Shown: piece by piece, positions 10,874 through 23,339 of the stretch
Layout of the letters: each line of letters opens with the position of its first letter
Position numbering within the stretch: position 1 is the first letter of the stretch
Source: Ophiosphaerella korrae
Taxonomy: Eukaryota > Ascomycota > Dothideomycetes > Pleosporales > Phaeosphaeriaceae
Reading direction: 5' to 3'
Assembly: GCA_028456385.1 (NCBI GenBank)
Contig: JALNQF010000018.1
Coordinates: 310,001-374,000, forward strand
DNA length: 64,000 bases
Program-made: the position numbers and the translations under genes
Notes under the pieces: generated by a model
The model's input: the letters and a program-made list of their open reading frames with translations, nothing else
Told to the model about the DNA's origin: nothing
Databases searched by the model: none

Positions 10874-13027
10874 ATGGACTCGAACCAGGTCGGCACGAAT
10901 AATTCCAGCGATTTTGTAAGCGCGCATCCCACCATGCACAGGGGAACTCCGACTGACCGCTGCATTAGGTACGCAAATTGTACAAGTATGTAGGAGCCCA
11001 GCAGCGCCACTGTCGCCGAAGTCTCGACTAACAAGTGCGATAGAATGCTGGAAAACCCGAGCGACGAGAGCGTAGTACGATGGGGAAACGACGGCGACAG
11101 CTTCGTGGTGCTTGAGAATGAAAAGTTCACCAAGCACATTCTACCCAAGCACTTCAAGCATAGCAACTTTGCCAGTTTTGTGCGACAGCTGAACAAATAC
11201 GACTTCCACAAGGTCAGGCACAACAATGAAGAGAATGGACAGTCGCCGTACGGGCCTGGGGTACGTTGATGCGCTTGCCCTGCAACCTAGCCGCAGGGCC
11301 ACCCGTGGTTTTCCAGCTGACCAGACCAAGGCTTGGGAGTTCAAGCATCCAGATTTCAAAATGAACAACAAGGACGCGCTCGACAACATCCGCCGAAAGG
11401 CGCCTGCGCCGCGCAAGCCCAACCAGCCGAATGCGGACGATATGTTGGTCCCTTCGCAGCAGATGGATATGGTGAGTGGGCAGCTGATGGCCACGCAGGC
11501 GCAGCTGCACGCCGTCGAAGGCCGGTACAACGAGCTCAGCATACACCACTCGATGCTGCTGCAAGAGGTTATTGGCCTGCAGAAAACGGTGGTTAACCAC
11601 GAGCATGTTATGCAACAGATCATGACCTTTTTGCACGGCGTCGATGCAGCACAGCGGAGGAATAGCAAGCTCATCTTTGGACCGAACGGTGCGGGAGCGC
11701 AGAGCGGTAGCGTAGAAACGTCGAGCCAAACGGCCGACGACGACAACCCTGCCTCGCCTCTGCAACACGCATCTAAATTGCTGAGTGAGACAAATGCTGA
11801 TGTCATGCTCAACCCACGGAATCTGGAGCACATGAACGAAATCACCATGAGGATGAACGGCACCCTTACGACTCCACCCCCAGAATTTGCGCGCACTGCG
11901 ACACGGCCCACTAGCCGCGGCCCGCCATCAGTTACATCAACTGCGTCCATGCGCGTAGAGAATCTGGACAATTTAGTCTATCCAGTTGGCCATAACAACG
12001 GCATTGACCCCATGTACAGCGAGCATATCAATAATATTCCATATGCGGCTCCTCCAAAAGCGGTCGATGCAGCTGAGCCTAAGTTTCAAGAGGGGAGAAA
12101 GAAGAGTACTGTACCTGACCCAGGCTGGATTCGCCCTCCTCAGATCCTGCTGGTTGAAGATGACCCGACGTGTCGGCGCATTGGAAGCAAATTCTTATAC
12201 GCTTTCCACTGCGTCATCGACAGTGCTGTGAGTAGGATGAATGAGTAGCGAGAAGTTGTGCTAACGAATTCTAGCTGGATGGCCTCGAAGCAGTGAACAA
12301 GATGAACCAGGGGCCAAAGTATGACTTGGTTTTGATGGATATCATTATGCCTAACCTGGATGGTGTTTCCGCTTGTCACTTGATCCGGCAGTTCGACACC
12401 ACGCCAATCGTTGCAATGACATCTAATATTCGAAGCGATGATATTTCAATGTATTTCCAGCATGGTATGTCCACCCATGAATGACAAGTGAACGACCCGC
12501 TAATAGGCCTAGGCATGAACGATGTGCTTCCTAAACCATTCACAAAAGAAGGCTTGCTTCACATGCTCGAGAAACATCTAGTCCACCTGAAGAAGCCCTT
12601 GGCCCAAGTTGAGGGCATGGCTGCACCCCAGCCTGTGCAAGTTCCTCGACAGCTTGTACTCAAAGAGGAGGATTCGCCCACGAAGTCGCCCGCTACTGCG
12701 AGTAACTGGAACTCACCCAATCAAATTCCAGGCGTTTCACCAATTGGTAGCAATGTCACAGATGAATTTGCCCAGGCCATGCAAGGGCAACAAGTACAGC
12801 ACACCGGCGCATTCGGCGTCAATCCCATGCAAGCAAACATGAGCTATAATGCCTCACCGCAAATGCACATGCAAGCAAGAACGCAACAAACACTACCGCC
12901 CGGTCATCGAAGACAATTATCCGACATCTCTGGTGGAGATGACATGAACAATCCCGCGAAGCGTCAGCAAATGTATCCTCCGCATATTCAACAACAAATG
13001 AATTCTATGCAGCCGCGGCCACGATAA
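10874..13027 (+). CDS. Skn7/Prr1 response-regulator transcription factor
   Basis: Nuclear output regulator of the two-component phosphorelay, for oxidative and osmotic stress. Exons are 10874-10915, 10969-10985 (17 nt), 11044-11260, 11331-12227, 12275-12464 and 12513-13027, giving 625 residues. An HSF-type DNA-binding domain covers about residues 12-105 (KLYKMLENPSDESVVRW, FVRQLNKYDFHKV). A coiled-coil region follows at about 130-190. The receiver domain, about 362-475, has the acidic pair D369/D370, phospho-acceptor D413 (LVLMDIIMPNLDG), T440 and K462 (LPKPF). The C-terminus is Q/M-rich. Exon 6 has two in-frame acceptors six bases apart; the downstream one restores the conserved QHGMNDVLPKPF. 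All key residues are present, so the protein should be functional. Confidence 0.95.
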
Positions 13028-14153
13028 TGCTCGCGAAGGAACTCTCCGGAACCATTTGCTTGAACTACCTTGGGAGAACTGAGCGCGTCTCGACATGATC
13101 TCCGTTGGATCACAATCGAGTACAAGGGCGAGCTTCAATATGTCCGGATAGCCGTGACCGGTGACGTGCTTGCAGTGGCGGATCGCAAGAGGAGGATATA
13201 TAAACCAAGATGTTTTTACAGATTGCCAAAGTCATTCAAGTGGCTAGGCGTTCAACCACTGGAATTTTGGCATGCGCAACTTCGGCGGCGAGGTTTTGCG
13301 CGTGGCACTGCATGGGGTAGGCCGGACCTGCGATTCGTTGACGACATATGCATGGTCGACAGACTTGGTAGAGCTAGAATTCTGACATGTGCTCTAAGTG
13401 CAAGTCGCGGATCATCCCACACGGCATGATGGCTTCTGGCAAGAAATGTAGAAGCCATCTCGCTTGCTCGGAATTTATATTCCCAATGTTATTATGTCCG
13501 CCCAAATGTCCCTAGCCGGCCTCTTTGAAGTCACAGCTGCAAACAAATGAAACTGATGTATTGTTCTGCAAGGCATGCCCGAGCTAAGTGGGCAGAATTG
13601 ACCTAGTATCCCTTCTTATGCTATGAGACGTCCCAAGTTCCTCTCATTATCGACAAGGAGCATCGGTGAGGTCGTCATAACAAGCTTCCAGGGTGTTCAG
13701 TCCTTGAAAGTCTAGACCACGCACGAGCAATTCAGTCAGAATCATGCACTGCCCTGCAGCGTTCCGCAGAGCCCCACAGCCCACTCGAACGGATTGGTGG
13801 CACGAGCTCGGTTCGGACGTCATCCTGTTTCTCTCCTGGGTAGGTGCCTACTGTGCGGTGTGATTCTCCCTTTGCCTATCAGGAGCGTCGGCATACTGTT
13901 TGAAGCTGGAAAAAACATGGCATTTCGTTTCTTGGGCAATGAAACGGCGAATTAAAGATATTACGAAATCCTTGACAAATTTGTAGACTTGGATGATTGT
14001 TTGTCGGTGACGCTGTATGTTGCATGTCCTGTGGTAGGAATTAGTGGCCTGCGCTGTGTGGCCTGGATTGATGAGTCAGACATAACCTCTCCACTGCTTC
14101 ACAACCACAATTGCGGATTAAGCCGTGCATGCGCGACAACAAAACCATTCAAT
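13028..14153. other. Intergenic, SKN7 3' side and GCD6 promoter
   Basis: 1.1 kb without a recognisable gene. Open frames here have no family features. It probably holds the SKN7 terminator and the GCD6 promoter. Confidence 0.45.
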
Positions 14154-16430
14154 ATGCCCCCCAAAGGAAAAAAAGGGCAGGAAAAGAAGAAGCCGAGCGA
14201 GGACGAGCGCGAAAATCCACTTCAGGCAGTCGTAGGTTCCACATTCAGCAACGCGCGCCTGCGATGTAGCAAGCAGGACTGACTTCTCAGATCCTCGCAG
14301 ATCCATTCGAGACACGCTTCAGTCCCTTTACGCTCGAGCGGCCTAGAGTTGGTGTATCCTAAAGAACTCTATGGCGTTGTGCTGACACGTTGGCAGTGTT
14401 TGCTACCCCTCGCGAATACCCCGCTCATCGAGTACACATTCGAGTTTCTGGCCAATGCAGGTGTGGAAGAAATATTTGTATACTGTGGTGCGCACAAAGA
14501 ACAGGTCGAAACATACATCACAAAGTCGAAATGGGCTGCGCAGTCCTCACCCTTCTCCAGGCTGGAGCTCATTCAGTCGACCTCGTACTCGATCGGCGAT
14601 GCGATGCGAGATTTGGATAGTAGGAGTCTACTCACTGGCGACTTCCTTTTAGTGTACGGCGATGTGGTCAGTAACCTACCACTAGAGTCTGCGCTTGCTG
14701 CGCATAGGGCGCGCCGAGTGAAAGATAAGAATGCCATCATGACCATGGTGCTGCGGGAGGCTGGCACGACTCACAGAACAAAAGCAAGAGGCTCAAGCCC
14801 AATTTTCGTCATAGACCCGAGCAAGGACAGGTGTCTGCACTTTGAACAAATGCCGAATCAAGACCAAACACACTTCCTTTCTATTGACCCAGAGCTGCTA
14901 TCCAGCCATCAGGAGCTTGAAATACGCCAAGACCTCATTGATTGTGGCATTGATATCTGCACACCAGATGTGCTCGCATTGTGGAGTGATAACTTTGATT
15001 TTCAGGCCCCTAGGAAAGGGTTCCTGCATAGTGTGTTGAAAGACTACGAGCTTAACGGCAAGACTTTCCACACCCACATCGTCTCCAACCATTACGCAGC
15101 ACGAGTGAGGAATCTGCACGCATACGACTCAGTGAGCAAGGATATTGTATCACGCTGGGCCTATCCGTTGTGTCCTGACAGCAACCTCGTTCAAGGGCAG
15201 TCATACCGGCAACAGAAAGGCAATACATACAAAGAAGAGGGCGTAATACTGGCACGAGATTGTGTCATTGGCTCAAAAACAGTCATTGGACGAGGGACCA
15301 GCATTGGTGACAAGACTGAGATTAGGAACAGTATCATTGGCCGGCATTGCCAAATCGGTCGCAATGTCAGGATAGATGGCGCCTACCTGTGGGATTATGC
15401 GAGCGTTGGCGATGGAACCACTATAGCAAAATCGGTCATTGCAAATGAAGCATCAATAGGGCGGAAATGCACAATCGAAGCTGGTGCGCTCATTTCGTAT
15501 GGGGTTACCGTTGGTGAAGGAATGTGCATTCAAGGCAAGCACAGGATCACGAGAGCTAAACGGAGACGCGAGGGTAACCATGATGTTGTGAGAGGCGATA
15601 CTGATCCTGCGATCGTTGGGCAATATGGCGACGGATTTGAGTTTCAAGACTCTGACGAGGAAGACGATGACGAATTTGTCGATGGCCTCGTCGCTGCTGG
15701 TCCATGTGAGTGACAAATTATTGCTTTGAAAGAGTGGCTACTAACACGCTCAGTATACAACTTTTCCAACGAATCAATATCCACAATCAACTCAGACTCG
15801 GAAGTAGACGGTATTGACATCGAGTCTCGCACGCGATCAGCAACAGGCAGCTTCGTTTCCGTAGGGTCGGTCGATAGTCAACACGCGGCCAACTTCGATC
15901 ACGATGCGTCACAAAGTATCTATGACTCTTTGGAACAGGGTCACGAAACAGCAAACATCCAATTGGAGCTCACAGCACTGCGCATGAGTACAAACGCTTC
16001 AGACCATCAAGTGCGTCGTGCGATCATCAGCGCCTTCGTCAAGCGGGTACAGCAGCTCATCAAATCTGGTGAGACTGTCAAGGCTTCTATAGCGCAAGTC
16101 TTTGGTCAGCGCAAGGAGCTCGTTGACCGGGCCATATTCGATAAGAACGCCACGAGCAAGACAGACCAGGTGGACTTCATGCTCCTACTACAGGCAGACC
16201 TTAGTCACCGAGAGAACGGAGACGCTATACTATTCAATGCAGCAACAAAGCTAGCAGAAATTGACTCGATTGAGAACGAGGGCATTCTGCAGTGGTGGGG
16301 GGATGAGAAAAGCAGCGAGAGTGAAGAACTGAGGAAGGTGCGCGAGAAGACAGGCGCACTGGTCGAGTTCTTGCAGCAAGAGAGCGACGATGATAGTGAA
16401 GAGGGTAGCGAGGACGATGAGTCTGAGTAG
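14154..16430 (+). CDS. eIF2B epsilon subunit (catalytic guanine-exchange subunit)
   Basis: Exchange factor subunit that recycles eIF2-GDP to eIF2-GTP in translation initiation and is a target of general amino-acid control. Exons are 14154-14231, 14291-14347, 14397-15705 and 15754-16430, giving 706 residues, the normal length. The lysine-rich start leads into FETRFSPFTLERPRCLLPLA, the nucleotidyl-transferase-like domain (about 30-270). A left-handed beta-helix of hexapeptides follows (CVIGSKTVIGRGTSIGDKTE and similar, about 330-420), then an acidic linker and the C-terminal W2/HEAT domain (ending about 685). The acidic tail is ESDDDSEEGSEDDESE. Aromatic/acidic boxes near the end (ILQWWGDE) fit the exchange domain. 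The second intron starts GTTGGT, an unusual donor, but the frame demands it. Confidence 0.95.
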
Positions 16431-16948
16431 ATGAATGTAAACATGCGGTGACATGTCCCATGCTGCCTTTGAGGCAACTACGGCGAGGCATAAACAAGTC
16501 AGCAATGCGGACGCCATTGCCTGTTTGGGAAATACACTAACCAGATGTGACTAGACTCCCTTGCGCTGAGCCGGTGCCCGCAACCACCCACCCTACGCAA
16601 CCTCGACTCCGGGTTGAAGCCTTGTGACTGCCCGTGCCTGTTTTGTCCCCCAGGCTGACCAGAGACCCCCAAATCGTCTTTCTTTTCCTGCTGCCTATTC
16701 TGTACCCAGCGCCCCTCTGCCGTGACTCAAACTTGCATCTTCAGCCCAACCTGCATCGGCTAGTTCCGTCATCAGGCGGGACTGGCTTATATAGCCAAAC
16801 CACGACGCCACCCACCGCTCGCAAGCGGAAGGCTTCTGAGGCAGACGGCCAGCTTACCCCCTCAGAAGGGCCCCCCCAGAAGAAACTCACGCCTGAAGCT
16901 GTACTTGCTGCGCTGCCTGTGACGCCCGTAACAAACGCTTCCGAGAAG
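16431..16948. other. Spacer between GCD6 and the RBR ligase gene
   Basis: 518 bp. The right half is open in frame with the RBR ligase and reads like a basic, nuclear-signal-like stretch (TARKRKASEADG), but I see no ATG in that frame before 16949. I treat it as leader, although an upstream exon adding an N-terminal extension cannot be excluded. Confidence 0.4.
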
Positions 16949-18761
16949 ATGGATTCCGAGGACGACTTCAACAGCTCCATGAGCGGAAACGACTTTGATG
17001 ATAGTGACATGGACTTGGAAGAGGGTAATGAGTGTGTCTTGACCTCGCAGATGTATGCTGACTGTCAGTAGATTCCGATTATGATGTGGATGACGTGGGC
17101 TTCGAGTCTCAGGATAAGGACATCAAGCCTACGAAACAGGCCTACGAAGTCGACTTCAGCGTCTTTGACCCTGCACAGATTCAGGCACAGCAAGATAAGC
17201 AGATCGACGAGGTGGCCAGCATCCTCGGTCAGCCACCTGAAGCCGCAGCTATCCTCCTACGGCATGCACGATGGAACAAGGAGCGCTTGATCGATCAGTA
17301 CATGGAGAAGACCGAGGAGGTTCTCGAGAATGCGGGGCTCGGATCGGACGCCGAGACAAATCCACCCAAGATACAGCAAATCAAAGGATTCGTGTGCGAC
17401 ATCTGCTGTGATGACAGCCCCGACCTCAAAACCTTTGCAATCAAGTGCGGGCATCGTTTCTGTGTAGATTGCTACAAGCAGTATTTGGCCACTAAGATCA
17501 CAGATGATGGAGAGGCAGCCAGGATACGGTGCCCTGGCGAAGGCTGCACACGTATCGTAGACTCGAAATCGTTGGACCTCCTCGTCACATATGACCTTCA
17601 GGCTAGGTATATACGGTTATGGATAGCCTAGTCTGTTCTCAATTACTAACAAATACAGATATCATACCCTCCTCACACGAACTTACGTTGACGACCGAGA
17701 GAACCTGAAATGGTGCCCCGCCCCCGATTGCAAATACGCCGTCGAATGTGGGGTAAAGAGCAAAGATCTTAGCAAGATCGTGCCTACAGTACACTGCGGC
17801 TGCGGACACGACTTTTGCTTTGGTTGCACGCTCAACAACCATCAACCAGCGGCATGTTCGTTGGTGAAGAGATGGCTCAAGAAGTGTGAGGATGATTCCG
17901 AAACGGCAAATTGGATATCAGCGAATACGAAGGAGTGCCCAAGATGCAATTCCACTATTGAAAAGAACGGAGGGTGCAATCATATGACATGCAGGAAATG
18001 CAAACACGAGTTCTGCTGGATGTGCATGGGCATATGGTCGGAGCATGGTACAAGCTGGTACAACTGCAATCGTTTTGAAGAGAAGAGCGGATCCGACGCG
18101 CGAGATGCCCAGGCCAAATCGCGACAGTCGCTAGAGAGATACCTCCATTACTACAATCGTTATGCAAATCACGAACAATCAGCGAAGCTAGACAAAGACA
18201 TCTACCTTAAGACGGAGAAGAAGATGCAGCAGTTACAAAACTCGACAGGTATGTGCTAGTTACACTAACTTAGGTTGCAGGATGATTATACTGATTGCAG
18301 CAGGCATGTCGTGGATCGAGGTCCAATTCTTGGACCAAGCGTCCCAGGCGCTCCAACAGTGTCGTCAAGTTCTCAAGTGGACTTATGCATTCGCTTACTA
18401 TCTAGCACGCAACAACCTCACCGAGATATTCGAGGACAACCAGAAGGACCTCGAGATGGCAGTGGAAAATCTCAGCGAGATGTTTGAGAAGCCCATCGAC
18501 CAGCTGCAAACACTGAAGGTAGACATGATGGACAAGACGTCGTATTGCACAAAGAGGCGGATCATTCTTCTCAACGACACGGCAGAGAACCTCAAAGCGG
18601 GTACGTAGCCACCCCCGACGCATCCACCCTGCCATGAGCCCCAAATTCTGTCCCCCCACCACCATCTCTCCCCTATTACCTGACCCCTATCAACGTATCA
18701 CGTATCACGCACCACTAACCTGCATGCAGGTAACTGGGATTTCAACGTCTCTCTCGCCTAG
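16949..18761 (+). CDS. Ariadne-type RBR E3 ubiquitin ligase
   Basis: Transfers ubiquitin from UbcH7-like E2s through a RING2 cysteine thioester. Exons are 16949-17024, 17069-17606, 17659-18248, 18304-18600 and 18730-18761, giving 510 residues, as expected for fungal Ariadne-1. Order: acidic N-terminus; a UBA-like region (about 60-95); RING1 from residue 135 (CDICCDDSPDLKTFAIKCGH); IBR (about 205-270, CGCGHDFCFGC); RING2 from 298 (CPRCNSTIEKNGGCNHMTC), with the catalytic cysteine at about 311; then the Ariadne helical domain (SLERYLHYYNRYANHEQSAK onward), ending WDFNVSLA. All zinc ligands look present. The small last exon (32 nt) supplies the conserved C-terminal residues. Likely a constitutive housekeeping gene. 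Confidence 0.93.
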
Positions 18762-21467
18762 ATCAATGAATTCCTTATCTTTACTCTTGTCCTTTTCCTG
18801 CTTCGGCTATGCATTGAAGACTTATCCTCTCAAGAATGACGCAAGTGTTTATGACCTCTGTTTACGTACGTTTGACGCGTCCTGGTGTTTGGACGAGGGG
18901 TTCTATGATATATGGCGCATACTTGGCAATACCTTTCCTAGCTGTATTATTTGGCATTTTGTGGTGGGACAGATATATTGGAGCAATGGAATATGCGTGT
19001 TAGATTTGTGGTGTTTTGGTGCTGTGATTGTGGCGGGGAGGGGAAGCATGGGTGTTGTTTCTGCGTGTGATGGTGGGGAGTTTCGATTTTATTGGGGTTT
19101 GTTGGCTGTGGTGATGGGGATGAAGTGGTTTGGAGTTGAATCTGCGTCGCTCCTTCTGTGCATATAGATTGCTTTGAAATAGGCAGAAATGGTAGACCAT
19201 TAATATACGGTACAATGGCGAGTAGTTCCTTCCCTCAATATTCGTAGGCTACTTGTATATCAATAGGGCAATAAGTAAATGGCTACGTTTATTCCAAACA
19301 AGAGAAGAGCTTCACGAACACGTGCATTCGGTTTCGAGGTCTGGATTCGCAGTGTGGCATTCTGTCAATGCAGAGGGACTGTATTGGACAGCTTGGAAGC
19401 AGAAGACTAGGAAGCTGGACACACTGTGTTTGCATGAGCACTGAGTATTGAAAGATATGGTTAGCAGGAATGATGAGTACAGCTGTTGAGCTTTGACGGA
19501 TTGTCTCGGATAGCAAGGCGTGCAGTCTTCCCGACAAGCCAATGGTCGAAGCGAAAGCTACACCAACACATTGACAGAGTGTTGTAAACAACGCGTGCCC
19601 ACTTATGACAGCCTCGTTGTTGCGAGACAAGAATGCTGGGCCAGGCAGTGCTGGATGTGCATTCTCCTAAAGCGTGCAGGATCCACTGCACCACGCGCGG
19701 AATGAAGAGCAGGAGTTTAAGAAAAACGGACGTATCACAGCCAAGCGTGCGTGGTTTTCAATAGTGTTAATGTGCAACTGGCAACGCTTCAGCGCATGAG
19801 GATATGCGCATTCCGGGAGGCTGCGAATTGCAGCGGAGAGGTGGGTTCCATGTGCGTGGGCAATCAGCATCTGGCCCAAACGGGCCACAGGCAGCGCCCG
19901 TTTAGGCAAGGCGTAGAGAGAAATAGCGTGTGACGACTCACGAGGTGCAGCGCTGCGGCCGTTTGGTTGGGGCCAAGCGCGGGATGCTCAACGTCTGGAC
20001 GGCTAGCGGCTGGGAAGCAGGGCTCCGTTTGGCCGCCCTTGAGATGAACAACGGCATGACGTCGCAATAGGCTACGATTGAAGGAGAAACAGGACGAAGC
20101 GCTGGGGCGCATGGTTTGGCAAGCAAGTGCTGGCAGAGGAAAGTGCTGGCAGATGAAATGATAGAGAGACAAGATCCAAAGGGGTGCAGTAGCCGCACAG
20201 CCGGCCCCGCAACGGAGCATGGCGTTGCGAGACAGGGCGAATGGTGTTGTAGCTCGTTCAGGGATGGGCAATTAGTGTGGTGGACGATGGGCCGTGAAAA
20301 GCGTCTCGGCAGCAGACTTGACAGAGAACACTGGACACTCGACATGCAGGTGCAGCTGCAGGTCAATGCGAGGCCGGGATGCTGGCTGGCACGGACCATG
20401 GCCGAGTCCACATGGGGCATGGCGCCATCGCGACCGCGACGCGAAAATGTGACTAGCGTCGTCACGTGCCTTGCCGGCCAGCAGGCGCACCGCACGCTCG
20501 ACGCTGGATTGCGAACAGCAGGCGGCGCAGGCGCAGCAGAAACAACAGCAAGACCCTCCGGCTGCGCGAGGACTGGCGGCCGAGTCTCTGCGTTGCATGG
20601 CAGTGTGGTTTTGTGTAGCGCTGGATCGTGTTTCGCTTGTTGACTTTTGCGCTGGCATTGCTGGCAGCAGGCCCATCGACCAGCCCTAGACGCCCATTGG
20701 CGCCTTGATTAGGCCCGTCCCCGTGCGCCGCCGCTGCCCGTCCATTCTGCTCCCCGACACACCGCACTCCTACACCTCACCCTCACGACTCTCTCTGCTC
20801 TCCTCACGACTTCACGACTCATCCGAGCCGCGCTCGCCGCACTGCCATGCGCTGCTGACCGCGACACGGCCCTCTCCACACGGCTGATTTTCCTTGCGTC
20901 CTATTGCTGCCCCGTCTTCTGTCTTTTCGCTCGCGCACTCATGGCCAACTGAGGCGTCCGCCAACACCGACGCCTACATCACCACCACCCATCCGCCGCG
21001 CCAGCTGCGACTTGGCCTCGCTGCATCTCCGAGTCGACTTAATTCTTGCGCCGTTGCTTCTTTGCGCGCTGCGCTTTGCACGCGCGTTTGCTTCGCCAAC
21101 CCTCACGCCATCTTCTTACCTCACCTGTTTGCGCCATCTTGCGCCTGTTTGATCGCGTCTTGAAGTGTGTGCAACGTCTTGCGCCTGCTTGCACGCTTTA
21201 ACAAGGGCGCATCGACCGTGTAACCCCCGTGCAGACGCACAGTCTACCAAACACCCGCCATTGTTCACCCACCCACCCTGCATAATCTGGGCCCATCTCT
21301 ACTGCGATTGGACCCCCCCCATCTCAATTAAACGCATTGATTGCTCACTTGCTTGACTTCCCTTGTATCTCCTTGCAGACGCATTGGGATTGACCTCTTG
21401 GGCAATCTGAAACTAGGCACAAAGGGGAACAGCTTCACCATCATTGCCTTTGTAGGCACCACCCAAT
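18762..21467. other. Long intergenic region / leader
   Basis: 2.7 kb without a recognisable gene. From about 20700 to 21467 the + strand is strongly C/T-rich, typical of long fungal promoters and leaders, and probably belongs to the gene at 21468. Several long open frames on both strands (for example 19864-20676, -) reflect GC-rich composition rather than coding, and show no motif. Confidence 0.5.
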
Positions 21468-23339
21468 ATGGATGCCGAACGCCCCCACCTCTCCATCACC
21501 CTTCCCAGAAACTTTCAATTCCACTACCGGGACGGCCAGATCCCCCAGACTCCCGAGCCAGAGCCCCAACCGGAGGAGCTGCAGCCACCGCCGCCCCCGC
21601 GACAGACGCTCAAAGTCCGTCGCCGACGTACCACCATGGTTCGTCCTCAGGACGACTGCGAGTTTACTAGGCCAATCCCTACTATCGGGGCTCCGGAGCT
21701 CTACTCAGATTTCTCCATGGACCTACCGCTAGTAGCACCCATTCAGGATGACGCCTACCTTTCACCTGCCGTTACCTACGCTCGCATGCTATCCCCGCCC
21801 AAGACGCCAGTTGCCCAGATGCGAACCATTCTGAACTTTGACGGGCCGCAGCACTGGTCTGACATTGACCAATCCAGCCAGAGCGAGTCTTCGAGCAGAC
21901 CCACCTCGTCTTCTGGCTTCTCTGACTCTTCTATTTCCTCGAGGGGAAGCATTGAGTCGTTTATGTCGAGGGGGGGAAGTTGCACCAGCCCCGAGGAAGA
22001 CATGACAGAGGATCCTTTTCTTGCCTTTTCACCAGATGTCAAGTACGGACAGCCAACCTCGCCTCTGCCCGCCTTCCAACCCGCTCGCCCAGCCAAACGC
22101 CTCAAGCTACGCGCAACATTCACTGAGGACATGGACTATCACCTCTGGATGACTTACATGAAATACCTCCAAGACCCAACAGTGACGCCTTTCAAGGCTT
22201 TGCCAGGTACTGTTCCTCCGAATGGTGTATGCCATCGTGTTTCTAGGATGGCTCGCAAGACGTGGCAGGGGCCCAGGCCGACACGGCTGGGTGCTCAGTC
22301 ACATGTCTCTCATGGAGGAACTCCAGACACAATCAGAGCGTTGAAGAGCGGCAGCAACACACCCTTAGCCAGAACCAGCAAGTCATTTTTGCGGTATCCA
22401 ACAGAGAAGCAGTGCCGTAAACGACTACGCGATCTGGCCAAACAGAAACCTACTCTTTCTGCACATTACCAGCGCCTTTTGCGTCGCTCCCCCTCGCCAC
22501 TACAATCATCTCCACCGAGCGAGCCATCAGCTGCAGCTCAGCCGCTGTCATCTCCGTTTGTGCAGGGATCTAACAACTTCTCCACTCGCGACATGAATGT
22601 CTCGCTGGCTACTAGCACTGCCCCATCGATGCAGGCAGGCAACCCTCTCTCGCAGTTATCCAGCGGAACACCACGTCCAACAGCGAGGGCATGGTCCAAT
22701 GTGCGAACATCAGCCCATCAGAAGTCGCAATCTCTTCACATTGGACTCGGACTCGGAAACGTACTCGGCTCATCTTTCCAGGCCATGTCCGGCATGACCA
22801 ACTCGAGCATGGCTCAGCCAAATGCTCAAACCTGGCACGCACACCCACCCTCAATCCAACCAACACGTCTCGGTTCTCCCTTCCAGCTGCACGCACCACG
22901 ACCCATCTCGAGAGTTTTCAAGCGCCGTGCTCTCAACAGCAGTTTCGAAGACAGGGCGCGCAATCGCGGCAACAGCTTTGTGGACGAGCTCTTTGGTGCC
23001 CCAGCTGAGTCCAGCCACCGCCGTGTGAGGAGTCGTGGCTTTAGCTTGGGGGACATGGTAGACGGTGCTCGGCGAACACCCTTTGTTACATGCGGACACA
23101 CCGAGGTTAATCCGTTCCTGAGCCCAGGCTCAACATTGCCAAGTTCTGTAGATCACTCACCTCGTGTATCTGCTGAAGTCCACGGCCAGGCAACTGTGCG
23201 CCTTGGCTCACCTTTTGTTGGCCGCCCAGGCAACACATTTCCCCGTGCAGCACCATCCCACGGTTTCGAGCCACCAGCGTCGTTTGAGCAACGATTCGCG
23301 GCGATGCCCAGCGACCCTGCACATCTCAACCGCTCATAG
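21468..23339 (+). CDS. Conserved-looking fungal protein, likely regulatory
   Basis: Single-exon gene of 623 residues. The N-terminus has a proline/glutamate block and a basic stretch (KVRRRR), followed by serine-rich segments (about 140-185). The most structured part is about residues 210-330: RATFTEDMDYHLWMTYMKYL, then PNGVCHRVSRMARKTWQG, and later YPTEKQCRKRLRDLAKQKP. This aromatic/basic helical pattern suggests a DNA- or protein-binding module, perhaps SANT/Myb-like, but I cannot name the family. The rest is low-complexity S/P/R with repeated LGSPF boxes (three copies in about 470-600), which look like docking or phosphorylation motifs. No membrane segment. The 2.7 kb upstream region and unstructured protein fit a regulated nuclear factor; that is inference. 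Confidence 0.7.
   Translation: MDAERPHLSITLPRNFQFHYRDGQIPQTPEPEPQPEELQPPPPPRQTLKVRRRRTTMVRPQDDCEFTRPIPTIGAPELYSDFSMDLPLVAPIQDDAYLSPAVTYARMLSPPKTPVAQMRTILNFDGPQHWSDIDQSSQSESSSRPTSSSGFSDSSISSRGSIESFMSRGGSCTSPEEDMTEDPFLAFSPDVKYGQPTSPLPAFQPARPAKRLKLRATFTEDMDYHLWMTYMKYLQDPTVTPFKALPGTVPPNGVCHRVSRMARKTWQGPRPTRLGAQSHVSHGGTPDTIRALKSGSNTPLARTSKSFLRYPTEKQCRKRLRDLAKQKPTLSAHYQRLLRRSPSPLQSSPPSEPSAAAQPLSSPFVQGSNNFSTRDMNVSLATSTAPSMQAGNPLSQLSSGTPRPTARAWSNVRTSAHQKSQSLHIGLGLGNVLGSSFQAMSGMTNSSMAQPNAQTWHAHPPSIQPTRLGSPFQLHAPRPISRVFKRRALNSSFEDRARNRGNSFVDELFGAPAESSHRRVRSRGFSLGDMVDGARRTPFVTCGHTEVNPFLSPGSTLPSSVDHSPRVSAEVHGQATVRLGSPFVGRPGNTFPRAAPSHGFEPPASFEQRFAAMPSDPAHLNRS

Noticed and set aside
10729..11971. Long - strand open frames under SKN7
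   Set aside because: They are shadows of the SKN7 coding sequence and have no family motif.
16634..16948. N-terminal extension of the RBR ligase
   Set aside because: The frame is open but I found no ATG before 16949, and the protein from 16949 already has the usual family length.
19864..20676. Overlapping long open frames on both strands in the GC-rich spacer
   Set aside because: Composition-driven; low-complexity peptides without motifs and no conserved start or splice pattern.
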